From Ruaniaceae bacterium KH17 (GTDB lineage Bacteria > Actinomycetota > Actinomycetes > Actinomycetales > Actinomycetaceae): a stretch of DNA of 64,000 nt. The stretch covers positions 1 through 64,000 of the forward strand of contig FZQV01000003.1 in the NCBI GenBank assembly GCA_900199505.1. The letters are read 5' to 3'. A program made the translations under genes and the position numbers. Positions 25,351-34,068 of the stretch are shown one piece after another. Each line of letters opens with the position of its first letter. The stretch's first letter is position 1. The notes beneath the pieces were generated by a model that saw only the letters and a list, made by a program, of their open reading frames with translations, had not been told where the DNA came from and searched no databases.

Positions 25351-27242
25351 GTCACGGCCCGATGCGAGGCGTGGATCCCACGGCACGCAGCAATAACTTC
25401 GGCGCGACCGTTCGCCGTCTCTTTTCGTCTCTGCGTGAGCACCGGCTTCGCCTGATCGTCGTCGTGGTCCTGACGGTTGCTTCCGTCGCCATGAACGTGG
25501 TGGGCCCACGAATTCTCGGTGAAGGCACCAACCTGATCTTCGCGGGTATGATCGGCTCTCAACTTCCGTCGGGCCTCGCCCGTGAGGAAGCCATCGCGAT
25601 GGTTCGTGCGAGTGGCGAGGCACAGATGGCGGACATGTTGGAGGGCGTCAACTTTGTTCCGGGGGAAGGGATCGACTTCGGCGCACTCGGCAGGACAGTG
25701 CTCCTGGTACTTGCGCTCTACCTGTCCTCTGCGATCTTCAGTTGGCTTGCGGCACGAATCCTCGCCCGGATCACTCAGGACACCGGATATGCGATGCGTC
25801 GCGAAGTGCAGGCAAAGATCGACACGCTTCCGCTGAGCTATCTCGACTCGCACGCGCGTGGTGACATGCTCTCACGTGTCACGAATGACATCGATAACGT
25901 CACGCAGACGTTGCAGCAGAGTCTCAGCCAGATTGTGACTTCGGTGCTGACCATCGTGGGAATCTTCGCCATGATGCTTTCGGTCTCGGTTCAGCTCTCG
26001 CTGATTGCGCTGATCGTCGTGCCGATCTCCGCGCTCGCGGCCGTCCAGATTGCTAAGCGTGCACAGCCGCAGTTCACGCGGCAATGGAAGGCAACAGGCG
26101 ATGTGGGTGCGGTGATCGAGGAGGCCTTCTCCGGCCACGAAGTGATCGCAGCTTACGGAGCACAGAGCGCATTCGAGGCCGATTTCGCCGCTCACAACGG
26201 TGAACTCTACGAGTCCTCGAGGCTTGCCCAGTTCATCTCCAACACGATGATGCCGGTGATGGGATTCCTCTCGAATATCGGGTACGTGGCGATCGCCGTG
26301 ATCGGTGGCGTGAAGGTGGCGAACGGGCAGATCTCGCTCGGTGAGGTGCAGGCTTTCATCCAGTACTCGCGCCAGTTCAACCAGCCGATCTCGCAGCTCG
26401 CCTCGATGGCGAATCTGTTGCAGTCGGGTGCGGCCTCGGCCGAGCGCGTCTTCGAACTGCTCGACGCCGAGGAGGAGACGCCCGACGCCGTCACCCAGGA
26501 GCTTCCCGACGAGGTCGGCGAGGTGGTCTTCGAGAACGTGAGCTTCTCGTACAACCCCGGCACGCCCGTCATCACGAATCTCAACCTCCGCGCTGCTCCC
26601 GGCCAGACGGTAGCGATCGTTGGCCAGACCGGTGCCGGCAAGACGACGCTCGTGAACTTGCTGATGCGGTTCTACGAAGTGGATTCCGGCCGGATCCTGA
26701 TCGACGGTGTCGACATCCGAAACGTGTCACGGGACGACGTTCGCTGTCGCTTCGGCATGGTGCTGCAAGACACCTGGTTGGTCGAGGACTCGATCGAACA
26801 CAACATTTCCTTTGCGCGACGCGACGCTTCGCGCGAGGAGATCGTCGCCGCAGCGCACGCGACCAGCGTTGACCGCCTTGTGCGGAGCCTGCCGGAGGGC
26901 TACGAAACCCTCGTGACGGATGAGTCGATGTCGGCTGGTGAGAAGCAGTTGGTCACGATTGCGCGAGCCTTCCTCGCCGATCCGCAGATGCTGATCCTCG
27001 ACGAGGCAACCTCCTCTGTTGACACCCGCACCGAGGTGCTCGTGCAGAAGGCCATGAACACGCTACGTGTCGGCAGGACGGCGTTTGTGATCGCGCACCG
27101 GCTCTCAACGATCCGAAACGCCGATCTGATCGTCGTGATGGAACAGGGCGACGTCGTCGAGCAGGGAACGCACGACGAACTGCTGAAGGTCAACGGCGCC
27201 TACGCTCGGCTGTACCGTTCACAGTTCGACGTCGAAGACTAG
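25347..27242 (+). CDS. ABC exporter half-transporter, catalytic partner
   Basis: 631 aa. The TMD has an inserted extracellular-side segment after helix 1 (residues about 60-115, 'GMIGSQLPSGLAREEAIAMV'). The NBD has Walker A GQTGAGKTT, Walker B LILDEATSSVD with the catalytic Glu, and H-loop IAHRLSTI, but a non-canonical signature MSAGEKQLVTIARAF. The canonical Walker motifs pair with the FSGGQ signature of the first subunit, so one complete ATP site forms across the dimer. ATG 25347 overlaps the preceding stop. Confidence 0.92.
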   Translation: MSHGPMRGVDPTARSNNFGATVRRLFSSLREHRLRLIVVVVLTVASVAMNVVGPRILGEGTNLIFAGMIGSQLPSGLAREEAIAMVRASGEAQMADMLEGVNFVPGEGIDFGALGRTVLLVLALYLSSAIFSWLAARILARITQDTGYAMRREVQAKIDTLPLSYLDSHARGDMLSRVTNDIDNVTQTLQQSLSQIVTSVLTIVGIFAMMLSVSVQLSLIALIVVPISALAAVQIAKRAQPQFTRQWKATGDVGAVIEEAFSGHEVIAAYGAQSAFEADFAAHNGELYESSRLAQFISNTMMPVMGFLSNIGYVAIAVIGGVKVANGQISLGEVQAFIQYSRQFNQPISQLASMANLLQSGAASAERVFELLDAEEETPDAVTQELPDEVGEVVFENVSFSYNPGTPVITNLNLRAAPGQTVAIVGQTGAGKTTLVNLLMRFYEVDSGRILIDGVDIRNVSRDDVRCRFGMVLQDTWLVEDSIEHNISFARRDASREEIVAAAHATSVDRLVRSLPEGYETLVTDESMSAGEKQLVTIARAFLADPQMLILDEATSSVDTRTEVLVQKAMNTLRVGRTAFVIAHRLSTIRNADLIVVMEQGDVVEQGTHDELLKVNGAYARLYRSQFDVED

Positions 27243-29251
27243 AGCAGGTTGCGGCGCTTCAGCAGGGGCTCGAGATCCGGCTCGTGGCCCACCAACTCGC
27301 GGAACGAGTCCAGCGGGTCGCGGGTGTTGCCACGTGAGAGCACGGTCTCGCGGAAGCGATGACCTGCAACCGCGTTCAGCTCGCCGTTCTCGCGGAACCA
27401 CTTCTGGGTATCCGCATCGAGCACCTCGGACCAGATGTACGAGTAGTAGTTCGCGTCGTACCCGCCACCAAACGCGTGCGCGAAGTAGGTGGTGCGGTAG
27501 CGCGGCGGCACCACCGTGAGGCCGCACTCTTCCAACACTCGTTGCTCGAACGGGAGGACCTCCGCCGGGTCAGTCGGGACGGCGTCGGGGGCCAGCCGGT
27601 GCCACGCCTGGTCCACAATCGCCGCCGAGAGGTACTCCGCCGTGGCGAAGCCCTGGCCGAACGAGCGCACCGCGAGAAGTGAATCCAGAAGCTCATCCGG
27701 TAGCGGCTCGCCGGTCACGTGGTGCCGCGCGAAGTGGGTCACCACGTCCCGGTCCTCCAACCACATCTCGTTGACCTGCGAGGGGTACTCCACGAAGTCT
27801 CGCGGCACGTTCGTGCCCGCGAGGCCGCGGAATCGTGCATTCGAGAGCATCCCGTGCAAGGCGTGTCCGAACTCGTGGAACGCCGTGGTCGTCTCGTCCC
27901 AGGTGAGCAGCGTGGGCTTGCCCGGTGCGGGCTTGGTGACGTTGAGGTTGTTCGCGATCACGGGAAGGGTTCCGTCCTCGTGCGACTGCTCCACGAGGTT
28001 GTGCATCCACGCGCCGCCGTTCTTGCCGGGGCGCGCGTAGTAGTCGCCCACGAAGAGCGCGAGCGGCTCGCCGTCTTCGTCGCGGACCTCCCAGACCCGC
28101 ACCTCGGGCGCCCAGCCGGTCAGCTCGGGGCGCTCGGTGAACTGCAATCCGAAGAGTTGCGTGGCGGCGTAGAAGACGCCGTCGTTGAGGACCGCGTCGA
28201 GTTCGAGGTAGGGGCGCACGGCGTCGAAGTCCACGTTGGCCACCTCAGTGCGGAGCTTCTCCTCGTAGAAGAACCAGTCCGACGGCGCAAACGGAGCCGC
28301 GCTGTCCCGCGCCTTGAGCTCGGCGAGGGCGGTTGCCTCCTTGGTCACGTTCCGGACGGTCGGAGGGGCGAGGGTATCGAGGCGCTCGGCAACCGCCTCC
28401 GCGCTCGGGGCGGTTGCGTCCGCCACCACCAGGTCCGCGTGCGTCTCGAAGCCGAGCAGACGCGCCTTCTCGGCGCGCAGCCTGGCGAGCTTGAGGACCA
28501 GGGCGCGGGTCTCGTCGTCGTCCCCGCGGGACTCGGATGCGGCGAGGAGAGCGGCCCGCGTCTCAGGGTCGGTGAGGCGCGTGAGCAGTGGCTGCTGGGT
28601 GGGGGAGATCAGCGTGATCAGCCAGCCCTCGAGGCCGCGATCGGCGGCCGACTGCGCGAGCGAATCAAGCGTCTCCTGGTCGAGCCCTGCCAGCTTGGCG
28701 GGATCGGTGATGTGGAGGGCGGCGTCGTCGCGCGCCTTGACCGTGCGTTGCTCGAACTCGGTCTCGCCGGAGGAGATCGCGGCGTTGAGCTCCGTGAGCT
28801 TCGCGCGCTCATCCTCGCCGAGCGCGATTCCGCGCAGTCGGAAGTCCTTCAGATACTCGGAGAGAAGCCGAGCGGTTTCGGGGTCCTCGGGAACCTCGAG
28901 CGCGTCGAGCCGCGCATAGAGAGCATCGTTCATCCAGAGCGAGTCGTAGAGGGCGGAGATCTGCGGCATCAACTCGGCCTGCACTGCGTCCCACTCCTCG
29001 CCTCCGATCGAACTCATCATCGTGTAGCCCGCGCCGAGCTTCGTCTCGAACTCCATGCCGGAGGCACCGAGCGCGATCAGCGTGTTCTCGATGGTGGGTG
29101 GTTCGGGATTGCTGGCGATGGCGTCCCATTCGGCACGCAACGCCGCCATTCCGGCGGCGGCATTCTCCCGGATGTATGCCGGGGTGATTGCCTCGAAGTC
29201 CGCGAGAATGAAGGGAAGTGCTGCCGGTTGAGTCGGGATGAAGTTGGTCAT
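27239..29251 (-). CDS. M3 family oligopeptidase (Dcp-like)
   Basis: 670 aa zinc metallopeptidase. The active site is HEFGH at residues 459-463 in 'TTTAFHEFGHALHGMLSN', with the downstream Glu in 'VEYPSQVNEMWL'. The N-terminus 'PLPFILADFEAITPAYIRENAAAGMAALRAEWDAI' and the ending 'GHEPDLEPLLKRRNLL' match peptidyl-dipeptidase Dcp/oligopeptidase A. It has no signal peptide, so it likely degrades peptides in the cytosol. Its stop overlaps the convergent ABC exporter stop. Confidence 0.93.
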   Translation of the reverse strand: MTNFIPTQPAALPFILADFEAITPAYIRENAAAGMAALRAEWDAIASNPEPPTIENTLIALGASGMEFETKLGAGYTMMSSIGGEEWDAVQAELMPQISALYDSLWMNDALYARLDALEVPEDPETARLLSEYLKDFRLRGIALGEDERAKLTELNAAISSGETEFEQRTVKARDDAALHITDPAKLAGLDQETLDSLAQSAADRGLEGWLITLISPTQQPLLTRLTDPETRAALLAASESRGDDDETRALVLKLARLRAEKARLLGFETHADLVVADATAPSAEAVAERLDTLAPPTVRNVTKEATALAELKARDSAAPFAPSDWFFYEEKLRTEVANVDFDAVRPYLELDAVLNDGVFYAATQLFGLQFTERPELTGWAPEVRVWEVRDEDGEPLALFVGDYYARPGKNGGAWMHNLVEQSHEDGTLPVIANNLNVTKPAPGKPTLLTWDETTTAFHEFGHALHGMLSNARFRGLAGTNVPRDFVEYPSQVNEMWLEDRDVVTHFARHHVTGEPLPDELLDSLLAVRSFGQGFATAEYLSAAIVDQAWHRLAPDAVPTDPAEVLPFEQRVLEECGLTVVPPRYRTTYFAHAFGGGYDANYYSYIWSEVLDADTQKWFRENGELNAVAGHRFRETVLSRGNTRDPLDSFRELVGHEPDLEPLLKRRNLL

Positions 29252-29371
29252 ACTGCTATGTTCTCACCATCGATCGGGGCCAAGCTAATGGGTAAGCGGC
29301 ACTAGACTCGGGGCGATCGGACAAGGAGAGAGATTCTGGCTGAGAGAACTCGACCGTTCGCGCTGGCCAGC

Positions 29372-30676
29372 GTGAAGGACTACGTCGCCGTGTGGGTGAT
29401 GGTGCTCCTCATCTCTGGGCAGGGCTTCCGCTACCTGCTCGGGCTACCCGTCTACACGGCAGTCGTGATCGCAACGATCGTGGCAGTCGGTGTGGCGTAT
29501 CGCCCGTCCTCACGCACGCTCGTGCCGCCGTTGCTCATTGGCACGTTCGTGGGGATCGCGACTCTGACTATCGCATGGTCCGCCACGCGAATGGTGACAC
29601 TTCTCGCCGTCGCGGTCCTTCTTGCGCTCACGTTCATGGCGTTAACGATCGTGCGTGAAACGACCGTTGCGACCTTCATGGGGCAGCTCTACCGCGGCTT
29701 CCAGATCAGTTTGTTCCTCGGTATCGCCTTCGAAATGGTGGTCGCGTTCGTCATTCGGCGACCCGTGGAGCCCCTCTCGAATGACCTGCTGTCACTCGCG
29801 GGTGAGAACTATCAGGGTTCCACAGTCTGGTCCGAGAACAACCTGCTACAAGGCGGGTACCTGCAAGGTTTCGTGGGGAACCGGAACCCGTTTGGCACGA
29901 TTGCGTTGATGGCGTTGATCTGTGCCGCGATCCTCTACCTGGACCGCAGAATCGGCCTGATCGATACCGCAGTGACGGGCGTGGCCGGCATCGCCGTTCT
30001 CTACCTGACGCAATCGGCCACGGTGGCGGTCGCGCTCATCTACACGCTCGGGCTTGGTGCTGCTGGACTGATCATTCGGCGCACGTCCCGGGGCTGGAAG
30101 CGCCCACTCTCGTTTGTGGTGCTCGGCTTCACGGCTGCCGCGGGAATTCTCACGCTCAAGTACCACCGCGTGATTTTCGCGCTCTTCGATCGCAGTGCGG
30201 ATGCCACCAATCGGGGAGACATCTGGAGTGCGATGCTGCCCTTCGCCCTGCAGCGGCCGGAAGGCTGGGGGTATGTGGCATTCTGGCCCGTTTCGCAAGA
30301 GCCGTATGTAACGATCGTGGAGAACTCTGGCGGCTTCTGGGCCGCGCACGGTCACAATGCCTATCTCGACGCGTGGTTGCAGGTGGGAATTCTCGGTGCC
30401 GTGCTCCTTGTGACGATTGTGGTTCTCACCTACCTTGACGCGTGGCGTCTCGTGGAGCGCGGCCACCGGGGTGAGAGCTTCATTCCGCTCGGCTGGGCGC
30501 TCCTGACCGCGGTTCTCGCACTGCAGGGACTCACCGAATCGCGCATGCTCTCCGAGTGGGGGTGGTTCCTCCTCGTGGCTCTGTACTGCTCGGCGCCGGG
30601 GGCACTGACCCTCACCCTGATCAGCGAGGAGACGGTACGCACGGGTGACCGAACGCCGTCGGGAGATCGCGCCTGA
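29372..30676 (+). CDS. O-antigen ligase / Wzy_C family membrane protein
   Basis: 434 aa from GTG 29372, with ten or more membrane helices. The large loop and the motif 'RGDIWSAMLPFALQRPEGWGYVAFWPVS' with 'AAHGHNAYLDAWLQVGILGAVLLV' match the WzyC-type ligase/polymerase fold that transfers lipid-linked glycans. Actinobacteria lack LPS, so a cell-wall or capsule glycan is a more likely acceptor; no glycan genes are adjacent. The GTG has no Shine-Dalgarno, whereas AAGGAG at 29323-29328 sits seven bases before an in-frame CTG at 29336. A true start there would add 12 residues. Confidence 0.8.
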   Translation: MKDYVAVWVMVLLISGQGFRYLLGLPVYTAVVIATIVAVGVAYRPSSRTLVPPLLIGTFVGIATLTIAWSATRMVTLLAVAVLLALTFMALTIVRETTVATFMGQLYRGFQISLFLGIAFEMVVAFVIRRPVEPLSNDLLSLAGENYQGSTVWSENNLLQGGYLQGFVGNRNPFGTIALMALICAAILYLDRRIGLIDTAVTGVAGIAVLYLTQSATVAVALIYTLGLGAAGLIIRRTSRGWKRPLSFVVLGFTAAAGILTLKYHRVIFALFDRSADATNRGDIWSAMLPFALQRPEGWGYVAFWPVSQEPYVTIVENSGGFWAAHGHNAYLDAWLQVGILGAVLLVTIVVLTYLDAWRLVERGHRGESFIPLGWALLTAVLALQGLTESRMLSEWGWFLLVALYCSAPGALTLTLISEETVRTGDRTPSGDRA

Positions 30677-30775
30677 GTGGGCTTGCTCACGGGGATGCTG
30701 ACCGTTTTCATATCGGGGCGGTGGGCGTGTTATCTTTATCTGGCGCCTGAGCCGAAAAGCTCGGGAGCACACCCC

Positions 30776-30861
30776 GTCCGGGTGGCGGAATTGGCAGACG
30801 CGCTAGCTTGAGGTGCTAGTGCCCGTATTAGGGCGTGGGGGTTCAAGTCCCCCTCCGGACA
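30776..30861 (+). tRNA. tRNA-Leu (anticodon GAG)
   Basis: Acceptor GTCCGGG pairs with TCCGGAC before discriminator A30861. The D-arm is 'TGGCGGAATTGGCAGACGC'. The anticodon stem CTAGC/GCTAG encloses TTGAGGT, anticodon GAG. The long variable arm GCCC-gtatta-GGGC is class II, and the T-arm GGGGG/CCCCC-type stem encloses TTCAAGT. CCA is not encoded. A small GC hairpin ('CCTGAGC...GCTCGGG') precedes it at about 30747-30766. Confidence 0.95.
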
Positions 30862-30951
30862 CCGTTACTCTTCGTTGAGATTCCAACGATTTTGGGCTTA
30901 GGACGTGTGTCGAATCGACACTCCACGTACACAGCGTCGCTGCGTGGCGCG

Positions 30952-31302
30952 TCAGAACAGGCGACTGCCGTTGGGGACCGGGGACTCGACTCCAGCAAGG
31001 ACAATCCGGCCCTGCTCATCGGGGACTCCGGTCACAAGCACCTCGGATTTCACGCCGGCTACCCGCTTAGGTGCGAGGTTTACCACGCAGAGTACCTGCC
31101 GCCCGATCAGGTCGGCCTCGGTATAGAGATCAGTGATCTGCGCGCTCGAGCGTCTCACTCCGAGGGGGCCGAGATCGATGTCCAGTACCCACGCGGGAAT
31201 ACGTGCTTTGGGATTCGGTCCGACGGCGAGAACGGTGCCCACGCGGATATCGACCGCTTGGAAGGTCTCCCAGTCGAGCGTCGGCTCGGAAGGCTCTGGC
31301 AT
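30952..31302 (-). CDS. csaA: CsaA-like tRNA-binding-domain protein
   Basis: 116 aa from the ATG at 31302, supported by a GAGAGGA site seven bases upstream; the longer frame to 31362 has no such site. The OB-fold EMAP/Trbp111 domain covers nearly the whole protein: 'FQAVDIRVGTVLAVGPNPKARIPAWVLDIDLGPLG', 'SSAQITDLYTEADLIGRQVLCVVNL' and 'VLVTGVPDEQGRIVLAGVESPVPNGSRLF'. CsaA dimers bind tRNA or preproteins and are chaperone-like. It converges with tRNA-Leu. Confidence 0.88.
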   Translation of the reverse strand: MPEPSEPTLDWETFQAVDIRVGTVLAVGPNPKARIPAWVLDIDLGPLGVRRSSAQITDLYTEADLIGRQVLCVVNLAPKRVAGVKSEVLVTGVPDEQGRIVLAGVESPVPNGSRLF

Positions 31303-31393
31303 ACGTCCATCCTCTCGGTGTCGTTCTGATCGTACGAGAGTGGGCCGGCGGTCTGCACGCACGGCGCTGTCTCGAGTCGCGCGGCGAGTGTCT

Positions 31394-31399
31394 TAGGAT
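31394..31399 (+). promoter_or_regulatory. Leaderless -10 hexamer of the GNAT-MazG gene
   Basis: TAGGAT, six bases before ATG 31406. Confidence 0.5.
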
Positions 31400-31405
31400 C
31401 GAGAT

Positions 31406-32479
31406 ATGGAACCTGTGCGCCTCGACGACCCCACCATCGGAATCGAACTGAAGGCCCCGTCCGAGGCGGACATCCCCGCAATCACGGCGGCCTGCCAGGA
31501 TCGGGCGATCGCCGACTACACCACCGTTCCGTGGCCGTATACCGAGGATGATGCCCGCGTGTTTGTCACCGAGGTGGTTCCTGCTAACTGGGCGAAGGGC
31601 GGCGCCGAGTGGGCGATCTTCGACGCCGGAACGTTGGCCGGAATGATCGGGCTGGCCGTCCGAAACGGGGAGGATTACCACACCTACGAGCTCGGTTACT
31701 GGATGGCCCCGCACGCCCGCGGCCGGGGCATTCTGCACCGGGCGATCGGCCTCGTGCTGGACTTCGCGTTCGACGAGCTTGGCGCCGAGAAGATCTTCTG
31801 GTCCGCCGTGGTTGGCAACTGGGGTTCGTGGCGCGCGGCGTGGAAGTACGGCTTCCGGCGCGAGGGCATCTCGCGATATGCGCACCGCTCGCTGAACGAG
31901 GGCGAGCCCGCCCGCACCATGTGGACCGCTTCGCTGCTGAAGGACTGGCCGCGCGAGCCTGCCACGCCTTGGGACGGCCCGGTGGGCACGGCACCGGCGA
32001 TCCCGAACCCGCGCGATCCGGAGGCGCTGGTTCGCCAGTTCCACGAGACCTACAACCTGCCGGTCACGACGGGGGAGCCCAGCGTCGATTTCGATCGGGT
32101 CCACATGCGCATGGGCCTGATCGCCGAAGAGTTCGCCGAGCTCGTGGGTGCCGTCTATGGTGAAGCGGGCGAGGCGCGGATCAATGAGGCCTTCGCCGAG
32201 GTCGTCGCGAATGACGCGCACACCCGGGACACCGTTGCCGCCGCCGATGCCCTCGCCGATTCAATCTACGTGATCTACGGGATGGCGCTCGAGAGCGGAA
32301 TTCCGCTGGATGCCGTGCTCCGCGAGGTGCAGCGCTCCAATCTCTCGAAGCTTGGGGCCGACGGCGCCCCGATCTACCGCGAAGACGGCAAAGTCATGAA
32401 GGGGCCGGGCTTCTTTGAGCCGCGTATTGCGGAGGCACTGACCGCTACCCGGCTCAAGGAGGAGCTCGACGATGAGTGA
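31406..32479 (+). CDS. Fusion of a GNAT acetyltransferase and a MazG-like NTP pyrophosphatase
   Basis: 357 aa. Residues 1-185 are a RimJ-like GNAT: 'ELKAPSEADIPAITAACQDRAIADYTTVPWPYTEDDA', 'YELGYWMAPHARGRGILHRAIGLVLDFAF' and 'NWGSWRAAWKYGFRREG'. A proline-rich linker leads to a MazG-like/PRA-PH all-alpha domain (about 205-350): 'FDRVHMRMGLIAEEFAELVGAVYG' with the metal-binding EE at 241-242, 'AAADALADSIYVIYGMALESGIPLDAVLREVQRSNLSKLG' and 'DGKVMKGPGFFEP'. Such pyrophosphatases hydrolyse unusual NTPs. No frameshift separates the halves. It overlaps the M20 gene by eight bases. Confidence 0.88.
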   Translation: MEPVRLDDPTIGIELKAPSEADIPAITAACQDRAIADYTTVPWPYTEDDARVFVTEVVPANWAKGGAEWAIFDAGTLAGMIGLAVRNGEDYHTYELGYWMAPHARGRGILHRAIGLVLDFAFDELGAEKIFWSAVVGNWGSWRAAWKYGFRREGISRYAHRSLNEGEPARTMWTASLLKDWPREPATPWDGPVGTAPAIPNPRDPEALVRQFHETYNLPVTTGEPSVDFDRVHMRMGLIAEEFAELVGAVYGEAGEARINEAFAEVVANDAHTRDTVAAADALADSIYVIYGMALESGIPLDAVLREVQRSNLSKLGADGAPIYREDGKVMKGPGFFEPRIAEALTATRLKEELDDE

Positions 32480-33788
32480 GCTCAGCGCCGTCGCCGCGGA
32501 GGCGGTCGAGATCGCGCGGCGCTTGATCCGGATCGACACGTCCAATTTTGGTGACGGCTCCGGCCCGGGTGAACGAGAGGCCGCCGAACTCGTGGCCGAG
32601 CTTCTCACCGAGGTGGGCTACGATCCCACGATCGTGGAATCCGAGGACCGCCGCACCACCGTGCTGCTTCGCATTCCGGGCTCGGACCCGAGCGCCCCGG
32701 CGCTCGTGGTGCACGGCCACACCGATGTGGTCCCCGCGAACGCCGCGGACTGGACGGTCCCTCCCTTCGAGGGCGTGCTCCAAGACGGCATGCTGTGGGG
32801 CCGCGGCGCCGTCGACATGAAGGACATGCTGGGAATGATGCTCGCCGTCGCGCGAGACATGAAGCGGAGCAACTGGCAGCCGCGCCGAGATATCGTGCTC
32901 GCGGTCTTCGCCGATGAAGAGGCCGGTGGCAGGTTCGGTTCGCATTGGGTGGTGGACAACCATCCAGAGATCTTCGAGGGCGCCACGGACGCGATTTCCG
33001 AAGTGGGTGGCTACTCGGTGACGGTCAACGGTCGCCGCGTCTACCTCTTGCAGACCGCTGAGAAGGCGTTGCGCTGGATGCGGCTCGACGCAGAGGGGAC
33101 GGCCGGGCACGGTTCCCTCGTGAATCATGACAACGCGATCACTCGTATCGCAGGCGCCGTGGCGCGGATCGGTGCATACGATTGGCCGCTCCATCTGACG
33201 CCCACCGTCAAGACCTTGCTCGACGGCGTCGCCGATCTCACCGGCCTCTCCTACGATCCCGAGGATCGCGCCAGCATCATTCCACTGATGCGCGCGCTCG
33301 GCCCCTCGAGCGCTTTCGTGGAGGCCACGCTCGCGACCGGCGCGAATCCCACGATGCTCGGCGGAGGGTACAAGGCAAACGTGATCCCAGGCGGTGGCAA
33401 TGCCGCGATCGACATGCGCGTGATTCCCGGCGACGAAGAGGCCGCGATGGCAACGATCAAGGGCCTCGCCGGACCCGGCATCGAGATCTCGGAGATCAAC
33501 TACGACATTGGGCTGGAAGTCCCGTTCGAGGGTGACTTTGTGGACGCGATGGTTGCCTCGATCACGGCGGAGGACCCGGACGCAGTAGTGCTGCCGTACA
33601 TGCTCTCGGCCGGGACAGACAACAAGGCTCTCTCGCGGCTTGGCATTCGCGGTTACGGTTTTACGCCGCTCCGGCTGCCCGAGCACCTCGATTTCGCGGG
33701 AATGTTCCATGGGGTTGATGAACGCGTTCCCGTGGGCGCCATGGAGTTTGGCGTGCGTGCGCTGGAGAACCTGCTTCGTACCGCATAA
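32472..33788 (+). CDS. M20/M28-fold metallohydrolase (dipeptidase or deacylase-like)
   Basis: 438 aa. The metal-binding motifs of the M20 family are clear: 'VVHGHTDVVPANAADWTVPPFEG', 'LWGRGAVDMKDMLGMMLAVA', 'VFADEEAGGRFGSHWVV' with the Glu-Glu catalytic pair, and the Gly-rich dimerisation region 'TAGHGSLVNHDNAITR'. Members cleave peptides or acylated amino acids; the substrate is not predictable. It overlaps the upstream GNAT-MazG gene, so the two are probably co-expressed. Confidence 0.92.
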   Translation: MSELSAVAAEAVEIARRLIRIDTSNFGDGSGPGEREAAELVAELLTEVGYDPTIVESEDRRTTVLLRIPGSDPSAPALVVHGHTDVVPANAADWTVPPFEGVLQDGMLWGRGAVDMKDMLGMMLAVARDMKRSNWQPRRDIVLAVFADEEAGGRFGSHWVVDNHPEIFEGATDAISEVGGYSVTVNGRRVYLLQTAEKALRWMRLDAEGTAGHGSLVNHDNAITRIAGAVARIGAYDWPLHLTPTVKTLLDGVADLTGLSYDPEDRASIIPLMRALGPSSAFVEATLATGANPTMLGGGYKANVIPGGGNAAIDMRVIPGDEEAAMATIKGLAGPGIEISEINYDIGLEVPFEGDFVDAMVASITAEDPDAVVLPYMLSAGTDNKALSRLGIRGYGFTPLRLPEHLDFAGMFHGVDERVPVGAMEFGVRALENLLRTA

Positions 33789-33816
33789 TCCGGTGACTTT
33801 GAGGCGCCGCGGGCGG

Positions 33817-33822
33817 TAGGCT
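33817..33822 (+). promoter_or_regulatory. Leaderless -10 hexamer
   Basis: TAGGCT, six bases before ATG 33829. Confidence 0.5.
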
Positions 33823-33828
33823 CACAGT

Positions 33829-34068
33829 ATGGAGATTGACCCGCGCGCCGCGCTCGACCGGCTCATCGAAGCACTCAACGCTCACTACGAGGCCGCCGTC
33901 CACGCGCAGGATCCCGAAGCTCCCGCGGTGATCTCGGCGACCGTAACTCTTGAGGACGCCTTCATCACGTATGACGACACCCTCATGACCCACTACGACG
34001 TCGATCTCCCATTCGATCTCTTCGACGATGACGACGATGAGTTTGATGACGAGGACGACGACAACTAG
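33829..34068 (+). CDS. Small acidic conserved protein
   Basis: 79 aa. 'MEIDPRAALDRLIEALNAHY' starts a helical N-terminal part, 'LEDAFITYDDTLMTHYDVDLPFDLF' follows, and the last 14 residues are almost only Asp and Glu. I recall similar short actinobacterial proteins with acidic tails, sometimes labelled 'primosomal protein' without good evidence. The function is unknown. The gene ends one base before the convergent aldo/keto reductase stop. Confidence 0.7.
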   Translation: MEIDPRAALDRLIEALNAHYEAAVHAQDPEAPAVISATVTLEDAFITYDDTLMTHYDVDLPFDLFDDDDDEFDDEDDDN

